DNA of 64,000 nt from assembly GCF_027579695.1 (NCBI RefSeq), contig NC_083586.1, forward strand, positions 2,160,501-2,224,500. Reading direction: 5' to 3'. Below the pieces are notes generated by a model. That model saw only the letters and a program-made list of their open reading frames with translations, did no database searches and was not told the origin of the DNA. This document shows, piece after piece, positions 21,510-34,134 of this stretch. Position numbers and translations under genes: made by a program. Position 1 is the stretch's first letter, and every line of letters begins with the position of its first letter. The stretch is from Neoarius graeffei (taxonomy: Eukaryota; Chordata; Actinopteri; Siluriformes; Ariidae).

Positions 21510-22862
21510 GATCATCAGTTAGAACGTTTTACTCCCCTAAAAGAAACTGAATTACTTTCATTAATCTCAGCATCAAAAGCCTCAACTTGCGTACTAGATC
21601 CTTTATCTACACGTCTATTCAAACAGATAATACTTGAAGTAATTGAACCGCTTCTAAAAATAATAAATTATTCTCTTAGGATTGGCTATGTACCCAAATC
21701 CTTTAAACTAGCAGTTATCAAACCCCTGATTAAAAAACCTGACCTTGATCCCTGTCAGCTGTCCAATTATCGGCCAATATCAAACCTCCCCTTTATCTCC
21801 AAGATCCTTGAAAAAGCTGTGGCACAGCAGTTATGCTCATATTTACATAGGAATAACATCCATGAAATGTATCAGTCAGGATTTAGACCTCATCATAACA
21901 CAGGGGCAGCTTTGGTTAAAGTAGTAAATGACCTACTGTTGGCGTCTGATCAGGGCTGTGTCTCGCTGCTTGTGTTGCTTGACCTCAGTGCAGCATTTGA
22001 TACCATTGATCATTCCATTCTTCTGGATAGACTAGAAAATGTTGTGGGAGTTAAGGGAACGGCCCTCTCCTGGCTCAGCTCTTATTTAATTGATAGCTAT
22101 CAGTATGTTGATATAAATGGTGATATTTCTAGATGTACTGAGGTAAAGTTTGGTATTCCACAAGGTTCTGTCTTGGATCCACTGCTTTTTTCTTTATATA
22201 TCTTACCTCTGGGTAATATTATTCATAAACATTGTATTAGTTTCCACTGTTATGCTGATGACACACAGTGGTATGTTTCTGCAAAACCTGATGAGAGACA
22301 CCAGCTTTATAGAATTGAGTAATGTGTGAAGGACGTTAGACACTGGATGCTTACTAACTTCCTTCTGCTTAACTCTGACAAGACAGAAGTACTTGTACTC
22401 GGACCACATGCAGCTAGAAGTAAGTTTTCTGATTACACAGTAACTCTGGATGGCCTTTCTGTTTCTTCACATGCAGCAGTAAAAGACCCCGGAGTTATTG
22501 ACCCCAGTCTTTCATTCGAAACTCACATTGATAACATTACCCGGATAGCTTTCTTTCATCTCAGAAATACTGCTAAGATAAGAAATTTAATGTCACTACA
22601 TGACGTGGAAAAAACTAGTTCATGCTTTTGTTACCTCCAGGTTGGATTGTTGTAATGCCTTACTGTCTGAATGTTCCAATAAGTGCATAAACAAGCTCCA
22701 GTTAGTTCAAAATGCAGCAGTAAGAGTCCTTACTAGAACTAGAAAATATGACCCCATCACCCCTGTCTTATCCACACTGCATTGGCTCCCAATCAAATTT
22801 CATATTGATTATAAAGTACTACTATTGACCTTTAAAGCACTGAATGGTCTCACATCACCTGC
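21510..22862 (+). pseudogene. L2-clade LINE ORF2 (RT) fragment
   Basis: From TPLKETELLSLI (21524) the frame runs through KPLIKKPDLDPCQLSNYRPISNLPF, FRPHHNTGAALVKV, LLDLSAAFDTIDHSILL, GIPQGSVLDPLLFSLY and the active site CYADDTQWY (22250). A stop at 22321 is followed in other frames by the C-terminal NSDKTEVLVLGP and [18 protein letters not shown] region. The wording is characteristic of fish L2. Homology ends at about 22862 (GLTSPAV), where unrelated sequence begins, so the 3' end is lost. Confidence 0.88.
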
Positions 22863-23469
22863 GGTCTCAAAAGTAGCCAGTCACCGGCGGCAAATCACCG
22901 TCTGTGGCTTGTTATGCTGCCGGCTATTGTCAGTCGAGTCACAAAATTTAATATTAAATATTTCTGACGGCAAAAAAATTTGTGAACGTAAATTACATCC
23001 ACTATGTCATTTATGTCCGTTACTGCGTCAACTTTGTTTACATCCTCGACATGAGTGCAGCCATTACTGCCCCTTGTGCCATATGTAAGCCGTACTCTGA
23101 TTGGCTTAGAGTGTTCCATGGGCTGTGAATGGTTCATACCATCATGTGACTCACAAATGGTGACGAAGAGAGTTGCAAGCGGCTCCATGCTGGATGCGTG
23201 GCTAAAAAGGTCTAGAGGGAAAGGTAAGTACGTTTTGAACGCAAATTTATTCTGTCATTGTGTTGATATAGAAAAATAAATACGTCTTAGTCCACCGTTT
23301 CTCAGTCTTGCTTAAGACATTATAATCACAGATCGTAAAGTTGACTGCGTTTGACAGCTGCTCGAAAAAACAAACTGCGTGCGTAACAATGCTAATCAAG
23401 CTTAAGCTAGACGACCCGCCTCAAATACCCGTCCTGGGTAAATGTTATCCCAATTTTAGATGACCTGTT
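22863..23469. other. Unassigned insert, possible DNA-element piece
   Basis: It begins abruptly with CACCGGCGGCAAATCACC after the L2 coding break. A short plus frame near 23188 (MLDAWLKRSRGKG) ends at a GTAAGT donor, like a small transposase first exon. No matching right end found. Confidence 0.3.
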
Positions 23470-23948
23470 CCAAACCATCCCGCCCCATGAAAAATTCGTA
23501 CTTGCATCTCTCTCTCTCTCCCCCCGTGGGGACCCGGGGTAGAATAGGTCCCTAGCACCCCCTTGCTGATCGTAAGAGGCGACAAATGGGGCGACTTGTT
23601 TGCCGTAAGTTGCTACCCGTGTCAGTGGAGGACAATTGCCTGGTACTTGAGGAATGTGGCTGGCTGTGGCTCCCACAAGTCCAACACAGTGCTTTGGCTC
23701 CTACTTCACTTAGACGGGAGGTTGGAAGGGCCCGATCCAATCAATTGGCTTGTCAAAGTCTTTTATTTTTCCTTAAAGACTTTGGCTGAGGGTCAATCGA
23801 GTGATATGAACATTTTTGTTTAAATTGCTTTAGTATACCATCCCTGTATCCTTGATGCATATCTGGAGGAGAACCGCAGCTCTGTGCATCCCCTAGTTGG
23901 GCTCCGAGGTGGGTGAGGAGCAGAGATGATGAATTTTTATCCACAAAT

Positions 23949-25145
23949 ATGGCTACTAATCAACCCAATAAGAGAAGATTCATGGATCAAGACTTGGATG
24001 ACGGCTCTGAAATGGCATTGATATACTCCCCCTAAAATAAATAACTGGCCCAAATTTATAGTTCTGGAATCTGCAACACCAGACATGCCCCTTGCTAAGT
24101 TGTCCCCTTTTGCGATTCAGAAAGGAATCTCAGGAATAGCGGGGGCTGTTAAAGATGTTAAGAAACTGCAATCTGGTCAGATTTTAGTTGAATGTTCAAG
24201 AAAGTCTCATGTAGACAATTTATTACACTGTAATAGTTTAGCAGGAGTACCTATGCGGACCTTCCCTCACCCCCATCTGAATAGCTGAAAGGAGTAATCC
24301 ACACTAGAGACCTCCATGATATGGAAGAAGCTGACATAGCTACTGAATTGAAAGAGCAAGGTGTGACTCATGTAAGGAGAATTACCTTGAAAAGGGATGA
24401 TAAAATCATAAAAACTGGTACCTACATCTTGACGTTCAATCTACATGACCATCCTGAAAGAATCCTAATCGGATACTTAAGTGTGCAGGTGGATAAATAC
24501 ATCCCTAACCCTTTGAGATGCTTCAATTGCCAAAAATTTGGCCATGGCTCTGCTAGTTGCAAAAATAAATCAGTTTGCTGTACCTGTGGAGAGGATGGGC
24601 ATGAACTAATCTGTACAAGACCACAAAAATGCTGCAACTGCCAAGGGAACCATCCAGCCTCATCAAAGGACTGCCCTGTATGGATTAAAGAGAAAGAAAT
24701 TCAAAGGATTAGGGTCACTAAGAAAATAAGCTATCCACAGGCAAGGAAACAGGTGGAAGGATTTTCCTTGTACAAGTTCCAGCAATCTTTTGCTTCTATT
24801 GCGAAACCCCCTATGAAGTCAACTGATTGTCAAACAGACTTTACCTGGCTGAACAAAGATAAGCCGCAATTGATTAGTGGAAACAAAACATCTTCAACTT
24901 CCAATAAAAATAAAAACATGAATTCCCAGTCTTCTGCCAGTCAAACGTCTGTCATGATTGAACCTTCCCAACCATCAAAAGAGAAAAAGAAATCGACAAA
25001 TACTACTTCTCAGTCTAAATTAAGTCAAGAACATAGGAATGGAAACTATAAGGATGTGGAAATGAAGGAACCCTCAACCCCTCGTAACCGAAGCTCCTCC
25101 CCCAAAAGTAGGAGCAAGGGCCCTGTTCCTGTTCTACCCACATGA
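23949..25145 (+). pseudogene. I-group LINE ORF1 (Gag-like, zinc knuckles)
   Basis: Likely start ATG at 23949 (MATNQPNKRRFMDQDLDD). An RRM-like or gag-like region is followed by three Cys-rich knuckles at 24520-24670 (CFNCQKFGHGSASC, CCTCGEDGHELIC, CCNCQGNHPASSKDC) and PVWIKEKEIQ. The tail is rich in Ser, Lys and Gln. In the family this protein binds the element RNA. Stops near 24036 and at 24286 interrupt the first third; the second part from 24321 is open. Its TGA overlaps the ORF2 ATG as ATGA. Confidence 0.82.
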
Positions 25146-26862
25146 CAATAGCTAGCCATATTATTCAATGGAACTGTCATGGTTTTAAAGCAAACTTCTC
25201 TGAACTGCAGCAATTAGCTGCTCTTTTCAATCCTTTTGTCTTCTGTCTTCAAGAAACTCACCTATCGCCAAATAATATTATGTCCTTAAAAAATTATACA
25301 ATGTTTAATGCCTATGGCCCAAATGTTCATCGTCCTTCAGGTGGGACAGCTGTCCTGGTACGGAACGACATAATTCACAGCCACCTTGTAATTACTACTC
25401 ATCTGCAAGTGGTGGCAGTCCGTATAACACTTCATAAAGTAGTTACTTTGTGCTCTGTCTATATTCCTCCTGATGTCAGTGTAACTTTGCACGACCTGGA
25501 TGACTTAACTGACCAACTGCCTACCCCATACCTCCTCTTAGGGGGCTTTAATGCACATAACCCTGCATGGGGTGGGAATCATTCAAACGCTAAAGGCAAG
25601 ACTCTGGAAGATTTTATTTCTAAAAATGACTTATGCCTGTGGAATGATGGATCTTCTACCTATTTACATCCAGGCCATGGTACTTACTCAGCAATTGATT
25701 TATCAATATGTGATCCTGACATCTTGCTTGACTTCTCTTGGCGACCCTTGGATGACCTTTGTGGGAGTGATCATTTCCCCTTGATCATGACATCTACTGA
25801 AGCGGATATACAGTTAAGACCTCCTAGATGGCAACTTAAAAAAGCTAACTGGAATGTCTTCCAACACCTTTGTGACGCCCAACTTGGTCACTTACCCCAA
25901 AATATTGAAAATCCTGTTGAGCACTTCACTGAAACATTGTTAGCAATTGCAGAGGAAACTGTCCCTAAGACCTCAGGAAAGCCCCACCGTAAGTCCAACC
26001 CATGGTTTAATGACAACTGCAAAAAGGCCATTGACTCCCAGAAGAAAGCAGAGAGAATTTTTAACAAACATCCAATAACAGAAAATCTCACCAGATTGAA
26101 AATCTGCCGAGCTCAAGCATGTAGGATTATCAATGAGTCTAAAGCACAAAGCTGGAGACAATATGTTTCCAGTCTTACATCCGATGCATCCTCTAAAAAG
26201 GTGTGGAGTTTTATTAAAAAGATGAAGGCAAAAGGTGGAACCTCACAAGTTCAGCACTTGAAATGTCAAGAAGGTCTTCTGACAACAAAGCAGGACATTG
26301 ATGATAAACTTGCTGAAACATTTGAAAATAACTCCTCTGTGGAAAATTGTCGACCTGAATTTCAAGCTCTGCGCAGGAAAGAGGAGGGAAAGGACTTGAA
26401 TTTCCTGTCAGATAATTCAGAACCGTACAATCAGCCTTTCTCAATGGATGAATTTTCTCTGCTTCATAAGAAACTCCCATGATACTGCAGTGGGCCCTGA
26501 TGCAATTCACTATCAGTTCTTAAAAAACCTGCCATCCAGTGCATTAGCCCATCTCCTGACAATATTTAATGTGATCTGGGAATCAGGAAATGTTCCACCA
26601 TCTTGGCAGAAAGCATTTATTACCCCCATTCCCAAACCAGGCAAAGATCACACTGACCCCACAAACTACCGTCCAATAGCCTTAACTAGTTGTTTATGTA
26701 AAACCATGGAAAGGACGGTGAATAATAGACTAGTTTGGATGCTTGAAACAGCAGGACATCTGACTGAATATCAATGTGGCTTCAGGAAGGGGAAGAGTAC
26801 AGTGGACCACCTTATTCAACTGGAGTCCTTTATACGTGATGGATTCATCAGGAAAAAACGTG

Positions 26863-27169
26863 TGTGGCAGCGGGGGCGTGGTCAAGCGCCGGTCTGTGAC
26901 AGGAGGGTGGAGCCAGGGAAGGTGAGTGGCAGAATCGCTACACCTGACGGTAATTAACCTGTGTTTTGTGTGTGTTTTCCCAGTAAACCGCTCCCTATTT
27001 AAGGAGGCTGAGAGAGAGCAGAGGGGCGCAACCCGGGATTGGAGGCTGAGTGTGTGTCTGTGTGCTTACGATCGTATAACTGAAAAGTTGATTAATAAAT
27101 ACGCTGTCTCTACCTCCAAACGTTGTCCTGCCGTCCTCTGTGCTCCACCCACACATTATCCGCACTACA
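26863..27169 (+). repeat. Solo LTR of the Gmr1-type family
   Basis: Starts TGTGGCAGCGGGGG and ends CACTACA, matching the LTRs at 1688-1995 and 7336-7645 with more divergence in the middle. Flanks are ACGTG (26858-26862) and ATGTG (27170-27174), a 5-base duplication with one difference. It interrupts the RT coding of the LINE and restores it when removed. LTR-LTR recombination is the usual origin of such solo units. Confidence 0.92.
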
Positions 27170-28312
27170 ATGTGGTAGCAGGTTTTTTTTTACCTTGAAA
27201 AAGCCTATGATACAACGTGGAAATATGGTATTCTAAAGGATCTATACTGCATGGGATTCAGAGGCCATCTGCCCATTTTATCTCAAACTTTTTGTCCAAC
27301 AGACGTTTCCAGGTCCAACTGGGTACTACTTTTTCAACTCCACATTTTCAAGAGCTAGGAGTCCCTCAAGGCAGCATTCTCTCTGTCACTCTATTCAGTG
27401 TCAAAATCAATAGCATCGTACAAGCAATCAGCCCACATTTGTTTTGCAGCCTTTATGTTGATGACCTCTGTATCTGCTACAGAGGAAAATATATGAGTAC
27501 AATTGAGAGACAACTCCAATTATGCATAAACAAGATCAGTACTTGGTCAATTCAAAATGGCTTCAAGTTTTCTAAATCTAAAACTGTCTGTACTCATTTT
27601 TGTCAACTTAGATCATTACATCATGATCCTCTGCTCTACATGGATGGTGCACCAATCCAAGTGGTGAAAGAAGTTAAATTTCTTGGACTGACCTTTGATA
27701 ACAAATTATCCTTCATTCCACACATGAAATGTCTCAAGAAGGGATGCTTTAAAACTTTGGATATTTTAAAAGTTCTATCAAAGACAAAGTGGGGAGCACT
27801 CTGCTGCTGCGTCTTTACAGAGCACTAGTGAGGTCCCGTTTGGACTATGGGAGCATTGTCTACAGATCAGCAAGGAAATCATACATCCAGACACTGGACA
27901 CTGTGCATCATCAAGGCTTAAGACTGGTCTTGGGAGCCTTCAGAACCTCACCAGTTCAGAGCCTGTATGTGGAGGCAAGAGAACCCCCCTCTTCAGTTAA
28001 GGCGCTTAAAACTTGCTCTACAGTATGCAATCAAACTCAAAGCAAACAAAAATAATCCTGCTTACTGTGCTGTCTTTCACCCCCAGTTTTTGCAGTTTTA
28101 TGAAGCTAAACCTAGGTCTATCAGACCTTTTGGAATACGCATACAACCCTTCCTGGAGGACTTGAACATTGATCTGGACAGTCTGCAATCTTCACATGTC
28201 TGTTCCACTCCCCCTTGGACCTTGAGACAACCTGTAATTGTGCAGGACCTAAGTCACAGAAAGAAATCTAGCACACATCCAAGCGAGTATCAGAGTTGTT
28301 TCCTTGATGTAA

Positions 28313-29137
28313 GGTGGTGTTTACATTAGACCGTATCTGTCTCATTTTCGTCACGGTTGCACTGTCCGTTCACATTAAAACGCTGGGAAACGACTCCACA
28401 GGCGGAACAGTTTGAATCTGCCAGGGCCCACGTATTCAACCCAGTTCGTATCTGATCCGGTGCTGTGTAAACATTGAGGAACGAGGATACGCTGTGCTGA
28501 GCTCTAGCTGACGTCGTCATTGGACAACGTCACTGTGACATCCACCTTCCTGATTCGCTGGCGTTGGTCATGCCACGTTGGTCATGTGACGCGACTGCTG
28601 AAAAACGGCGCGGACTTCACTTCATTAAAGAGTATAAAAGTATGAATATAATGCTTTGCTTTGTCATTCTTAATGTTGTTCATGGTAAGCTGCAAATACT
28701 GCCCATTGTGTAGTTATGATTGTCTTTAGGCTTGCCATCCTTCCACTTGCAAGTGGTGAGTGACTTGCGCATGCCCGATATGCACTGGGATCACACACAC
28801 AGTGGCTCAGTCCCGAATCACTGCTCGTGTGCTTCACTCGCGCGCTCTGTGAGCTGCGCAGGGCCGGAGTGCGCACCCTCCAGAGGGCACTCGCTGTTCA
28901 GGGCGGAGTGATTTGGAGCGCAGGATGCCTGCGGTGCCGAGCCGCTGAGGAGGAAGTGCTGAGCCGCACTACACATTTCAACTTACGTGCCGTCTAATTA
29001 GTCATGTGATTAGCGTATCCGTGTATTGGCGTTGCTGTGTGCACGCGAATCGTGTATTGGCATTGCTGTGTGCACGCGAATAATTTTAAAAACGTTAATC
29101 TGATGATCCGCTGATACGGTCTAATGTAAACCCCACC
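28313..29137. mobile_element. Harbinger-type MITE, copy A
   Basis: Terminal inverted repeats start GGTGGTGTTTACATTAGACC and GGTGGGGTTTACATTAGACC and agree for about 25 bases. TAA is duplicated at 28310-28312 and 29138-29140. The 825-bp unit has no transposase. A related copy lies in opposite orientation at 48020-48742. The 3-base TAA duplication and GG-initial ends fit PIF/Harbinger. It interrupts the LINE between RT C-terminus and RNase H. Confidence 0.88.
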
Positions 29138-29995
29138 TAAGACAGCGCTTCCCTTTGCACATCCCAATCTATACTGATGGCTCAAAAACGGATACTTGTG
29201 TGTCATCAGCAATGGTAGTCGCTTCTAACCAGCATGGAATATGCATCCCAAACCTGTGCTCTATTTTTACAGCCGAAGCCCAAGCCTTGCTCTTGGGCCT
29301 TGAATACATAGAAGAGTCCAATTAACAAAAATCTTTAATTTGCACAGACTCTAGGTCATGCCTTCAAGCATTGGAGTTTTTAAAAGACTGATCACCCCCT
29401 GATTACCAAAATACTTGAAAAAGTGGATCACTAAACTTAACATGGACATTATTTTTTGCTGGGTCCCTGGTCACGTGGGCCTGAGTGGTAATGAAAAGGC
29501 AGACAGTGCTGCTAAAGGAGCCCTGAATGAAGACATTTCTCAATGCCAAATCCCTGTCTCTGACATTAAACCTGTGCTTTGTTCTTACATAAGTGATATA
29601 TGGCAAACCAAATGGGATGAATGTGCTGGAATTAAGCTGCATGACATATGTAATACAGTGAAACAAGTGATAACCCAGTCATTTTCATGCAGACATGATC
29701 AAGTTGTGTACACAAGGTGTAGAATTGGACATTCTAGACTCACCCATGTTTTTTTATTAACTGGAGGTGAACCTCCCCTTTGTGATCTTTGTGGTAGTCT
29801 CTTATCAATTAAGCATATTTTATCTTGCTCTGCTCTTAGAGTAAAAAGACAGAAATTTTTTTAAAGAAGATACTATATTTGATATTTTTAATAAGGTCCC
29901 ACCTTTAAAGGTTTTAAACTTTTTAAAGTGTATTGATGTGAACAAACTTATTTAATGTATTTATTTATTTGATTGTTGGTTTTGACAACTGCTTA

Positions 29996-30020
29996 ACTGG
30001 CAATAAACTAAAACAAACAA

Positions 30021-30091
<71 letters not shown>
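29996..30091. repeat. (TC)n(TA)n microsatellite
   Basis: About 13 TC/CT units followed by about 22 TA units, directly after the LINE 3' end. Confidence 0.97.
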
Positions 30092-30097
<6 letters not shown>

Positions 30098-30719
30098 TCA
30101 TATAATATTTGTTGTGCCTAACCCGCACTAAATAACTAGATTTATATAATTTCTATTCAGTAGGCCCCTACATGATTAGGTTGATGAGATTTGGATAAAA
30201 GTTATTTTCAATAGAAATGCTGAGACTGTCAATGAGTGCTGCTAGCTGCTGTTTTTTAATAACGATGTAGTCAGCTGATGAAGTACATGTAGCTGCATTT
30301 TATGTAACAGTTTATTGACTGCCAAAAAATAAACATTTTGATTATAATTGAAGTTGTTTTGTTCTTCATCTGTATTCAAGATTTCACCATATTCTTCTAT
30401 TAGAGAATCTGGAGAAACTTGTCACCTTAGCTTAGTTAAAGTGCACATCAGACTTAAAATTATTATATCATCCATATGTGGATTTCAATCGGACTACTTT
30501 TTGTGTTTGTTTGCAAATATTTCTGAAATTTGATAAAATGACTGAGGTATGGTTTCATATTTCAAGTTTCCAAATAGTATTGATTACCCTTTATTTTCAC
30601 TGTTAAAAGTTACCAGAGGCCACCATTTCTCAGTGCATTTCATAAAATTTTCCGTGCCAAAAGGGTGGCGCACCCCCCTTTGAACCCCCCCTGCACACTT
30701 TGCGTGCATTATGTCTACC
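30092..30719. other. AT-rich spacer
   Basis: Apart from a C-rich stretch at 30665-30695 (GGTGGCGCACCCCCC) I see no recognisable element or gene. Confidence 0.4.
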
Positions 30720-31394
30720 GCTGGCAGACATTTTACCATTTTGCACCCTGCTGTAAATTATTTGTACCCTGCTATTCTCCCAAACTTTGAAGTCCCTGCA
30801 TCACAGTACCTGAGTGAACTTCTGCTCCTCTATGACCCGCCCCACCTACTTAGATCAAAAGGTGCAGGCTATCTGCTGGTACCTCCCATAGTGAAGGCTA
30901 CATCAAGGCGCAGATTTTTTTCTTACAAAGCCCCACAGTTATGGAACAGCCTTCCAAGTAGTGTTCAGGAATCAGACACAGTCTCAGTCACTACGTTTAC
31001 ATGCACATAGAGAGAATCGAATTTCTGCCGTTGCTCGACTGAAATCGAAGTTCAAAATGCCATGTATACACCTTAATTCGGCTGAAATTGAACCGAACTT
31101 GATTTCTCGGAATCGAGCTACACGACCTAGTTTATGCGATTTCTGCCGAGCTATTTTGCGCATGTATACCCTATCGAGCTAGTTGTCGAGCTACTTCCGG
31201 AAGTGACGAGTGATGAGACCACAAGCGGGAAACACAACAGCCTCGGTCGGCATGACAACGAATCATGACAACGGCATGAATCTTTTCTTTTTGTGGCATT
31301 ATTTGCACTGTTAAAATTTAGCTCACTTACTGTATCACCAAATACATCTGTACAGCTGTTGCATAGCTGTGAATTGTGTACATAAACAAGTCAT

Positions 31395-31459
<65 letters not shown>

Positions 31460-32729
31460 CCAACATCTGAAGAATGTCAATAAAAAAAAAACAATTGAAC
31501 TTTTTGTGTGTTTATTAAGACATAAGTTAAATTGTAAGCAAAAAAAAATATTTTTTTGTAAGCAAAAAATGGACTTTAGAAAAATATTATTGTGCAAAAT
31601 AAGTTGTCTTACAAAACAGTGGTCTGCGCCGGACAGTTTGTAGCCATAGTCTGTTAGAGCAAGCCTAACAGCTTGAACACGTAACTGCTAGTGTTGCCAG
31701 ATTGGGGGTTTTAAGTGCATTTTAGCGGATTTGAACATGTTTTGGGCTGGAAAACGTCAGCAGTATCTGGCAACACTATGCTCTTCTTCATGACGACAAC
31801 CGGAAGTGTACCAACACGATGGGGTGTGTAGCGCCACGTGTGGCTCGGGTGCACAATGCACCTTGCACAATAGCCCGATTTCACTTGTGCATGTAGGATT
31901 GGATTTCTCTGGCACCCCTGCTGGGACCCTTTGCTCAATTACCAACAGCAGCTCGATTTGGACGTGCATGTAAACGTACTGAGTGTTTAAGTCTAGGCTG
32001 AAAACATATCTGTTTAGTCAAGCCTTTTGTTAATGGTGTTTATGAGGTAACGGTGTAGATCTGGAGGGTCCTCAGACATAGTGTTTTGGTAAACTGGGAT
32101 GTATGGATGCTGTCAGTCCCCACTCGCTTGCTCACTCGAGTTTGTTGACGGTGTAGTGGCTGGCTGCTTTATGTCCTGGGACTCCCTCATGCCTGTGTTA
32201 TCTTCTGGCTCTCCCCTTTTAGTTATGCTGTCATAGTTAGTTGCCGGAGTCCCTGCTTGTACTCAGTGCAATATGTATACTGTTCCTACTTATTCAGGTG
32301 ACATTGGGCATACCCAACAACCTGTGTTTTTCTCTCAGTTCTCCCCCCCAAATCTGTCCCTCTGAGTTACATGTCGGTCCTGGGATTGAGATGCTGAACC
32401 TCTTCTGCTCCTCCGACCTGCCTGATCCATCCTGGTGCCCTGTGTCTGGTTGGAGTCTCATTGCATCGCTCCTGTGGAGGGCGGCCCCATGTGGACAGTT
32501 GGGGGTCGTACCTGGAGGACGCTCTGGACTCTTACAGTGGTGCTTTTGTGGCTGGGGACTGCAGTTGACTTGCTTACTGCAGTTGACTTGCTGACTTTGG
32601 GACTGTGGTTGTTGTGAACGGTTTTGCGCTCGGGTTTCCATCGGTGGGGGGTTTATAGCATCAACAAAGCTGACTTTATGTTCGGACTGTTAATGTTATA
32701 GTCATGTTGTCTGTTGTTGCCCAAATGAG
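30720..32729 (+). mobile_element. L2 LINE 3' part, left of the hAT block
   Basis: L2 C-terminal coding begins near 30730 (LYDPPHLLRSKGAGYLLVP, FFSYKAPQLWNSLPSSV). It is broken at about 30990 by a TIR element and continues near 31981 with FKSRLKTYLFSQAF and a stop. The 3' UTR (ATTGGGCATACCCAACAACC, AATCTGTCCCTCTGAG) runs to 32729 and resumes at 43078 after the hAT insertion. Confidence 0.8.
30990..31980. mobile_element. DNA element with 14-bp inverted ends (ACGTTTACATGCAC)
   Basis: ACGTTTACATGCAC occurs at 30993-31006 and inverted at 31964-31977. Reading the interrupted L2 codons across it (…VSV|FKSRLK…) shows a precise insertion, but I cannot define the target duplication. Inside are ATCGA-rich subterminal repeats, a (TA)n run at 31405-31452 and no transposase. 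Confidence 0.7.
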
Positions 32730-33335
32730 CAGAGGTGGAAAGTAACGAATTACATCACTCGCGTTACTGTACTTGAGTAGCTTTTTTGTGTACTTATACT
32801 TTTTCAAGTAATTTTTAAAGAGTGTACTTTTACTTTTACTTAAGTATGTTTTCTTTTAAGTAGTGTACTTCGGTACATTTTACATCACAACCGTTACTAA
32901 GTAAAAAAAAATAAATAAATAAAAAATTGAAAAAGGCTAAAACGGAGAAGGGGAAATGCGTTCTGGAAATGAATCACGGGAAGGACAGTTGTCGCGCGCG
33001 CGAGTCTCACACAGATGATGGCAGACATGCACCGGTGCTTTAAGGGGGGGGGCTTCGGGGGGCTCAAGCTCCTGGGCCACAGCCAATCAGGGGCCTTGTA
33101 ATATTAATAAAATAATAAACTGTCGGAATCGTGGGCCTACATTAATGTACGGATAGAAATAAGGTTAGAAATAAATGAGCGCACAGTAGCCTGCTGTAAG
33201 AGACATGGTGGATGTGGTTCGCGAAACGAACACCCACAACTGTACCAGAATAAAATGTAACAAAATGTAACGTCATGCACGAAAGCGCACCAAAGACTGC
33301 AGACTACTGAGACACAAATTTAGAGGCTTTGAAAG

Positions 33336-33433
33336 ATGAAGCGTTCACATGTTAGCGGGGCACATAAAAGGAAAAAAAGAGAGAGATGCAGGTAATGATA
33401 GAATCGTTGCCTAAAGTCACAGACTTTTTTAAG
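33336..33433 (+). pseudogene. First exon of the hAT transposase, copy 1
   Basis: The ATG near 33336 opens MKRSHVSGAHKRKKRER; two bases later the frame changes to SLPKVTDFFK, ending at a GTAAGG donor. The basic SGAHKRKK segment then a DFF tail is typical for hAT first exons in fish. The same exon recurs at about 39239-39337 with the same frame change, so the lesion predates the duplication. Confidence 0.6.
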
Positions 33434-34134
33434 GTAAGGATCACCAATCTGTTCAGAATATCAGCTACTTATCAGTTATCAGCCTACCAGCAGCTAGGCT
33501 ATGTGTAGGTAGGCTAGATATGCTATGATCTGTCCAACAGTAAAATAAATCAGTTGTGATTTGAATACGTGTTGTGTGATTTGAGTTATAATCCTGTTCG
33601 TATAATAGCATATTTCGATGGGGATAATAAAATGTCTAAAACGGCATCTACTGAAGAAATTGATGAAAAGATTGTAGCCTATAATGTTCACAGTTCGGGC
33701 AGCAGACAGAGTAATCATACTGAGGGGAATAGCAATACAAAGCTAGTGCAGATCCACATTTCTCGCTAGCTGTGTTGGGTGTGTTGTTAACCCGTGTGGA
33801 TTTAAGTGAAATACTTGAGAAGTTCAGTGGTCAAGACAGCGTTTTAAGGTAAGGACACTTGATTATTAATGTTTGCCCGCCGTGGCTTGTTGTTGACGAA
33901 AGGCCCACATGATTTTGCCTTATGCAGCGACTGCTAGCGTCATGCTTTGAACTAGGTTAAGCTCATTTGCACTAAAGGATGGGTTTATTGAAGGACTTTG
34001 ATGTAGCTAGTTTCTTTTTAAAAAATCGTATGCTCAAAAGAGTATGCCCGTGTTCATCATGTTTAACTTTTTTCTTGATGGAGTGCGTGAAATATTGTTG
34101 CAAGTGGTATTTCGATGCAGTCATGTCAAAAAGG

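Larger units (their letters stand above)
25142..29863 (+). pseudogene. I-group LINE ORF2 (endonuclease, RT, RNase H), interrupted
   Basis: The ATG at 25142 opens the APE endonuclease: IQWNCHGFKANF, FCLQETHL, a GGFNAHNPAWGG motif where GDFNAH is usual (Asp replaced by Gly), and GSDHFPL. A frame change near 26470 precedes RT (GPDAIHYQFLKN, NYRPIALTSCLCK, FRKGKSTVDHL). RT resumes after the LTR with LEKAYDTTW, LGVPQGSILSVTLF and LYVDDLCICY. RNase H appears after the MITE: YTDGSKT near 29170, FTAEAQALLLGLEYIE, CTDSRSC and WVPGHVGLSGNEKAD. A CDLCGSLLSIKHILSC motif ends the protein near 29830. Confidence 0.85.
23470..29995 (+). mobile_element. I-group LINE with RNase H, two later insertions
   Basis: The 5' UTR holds GGGGACCCGGGGTAGAATAGG near 23526, a motif I associate with the 5' ends of some I/LOA-group elements. 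ORF1 (23949-25145) and ORF2 (25142-29863) follow. ORF2 carries endonuclease, RT, RNase H and a C-terminal Cys/His motif. The 3' end has CAATAAACTAAAACAAAC, then a (TC)n(TA)n tract. Insertions: solo Gmr1-type LTR at 26863-27169 and a MITE at 28313-29137. Without them the element is about 5.4 kb, apparently full length. Confidence 0.85.

Noticed and set aside
23526..23590. GGGGACCCGGGGTAGAATAGG as tRNA or rRNA
   Set aside because: No cloverleaf or rRNA context; it lies where the I-group LINE 5' UTR is expected.
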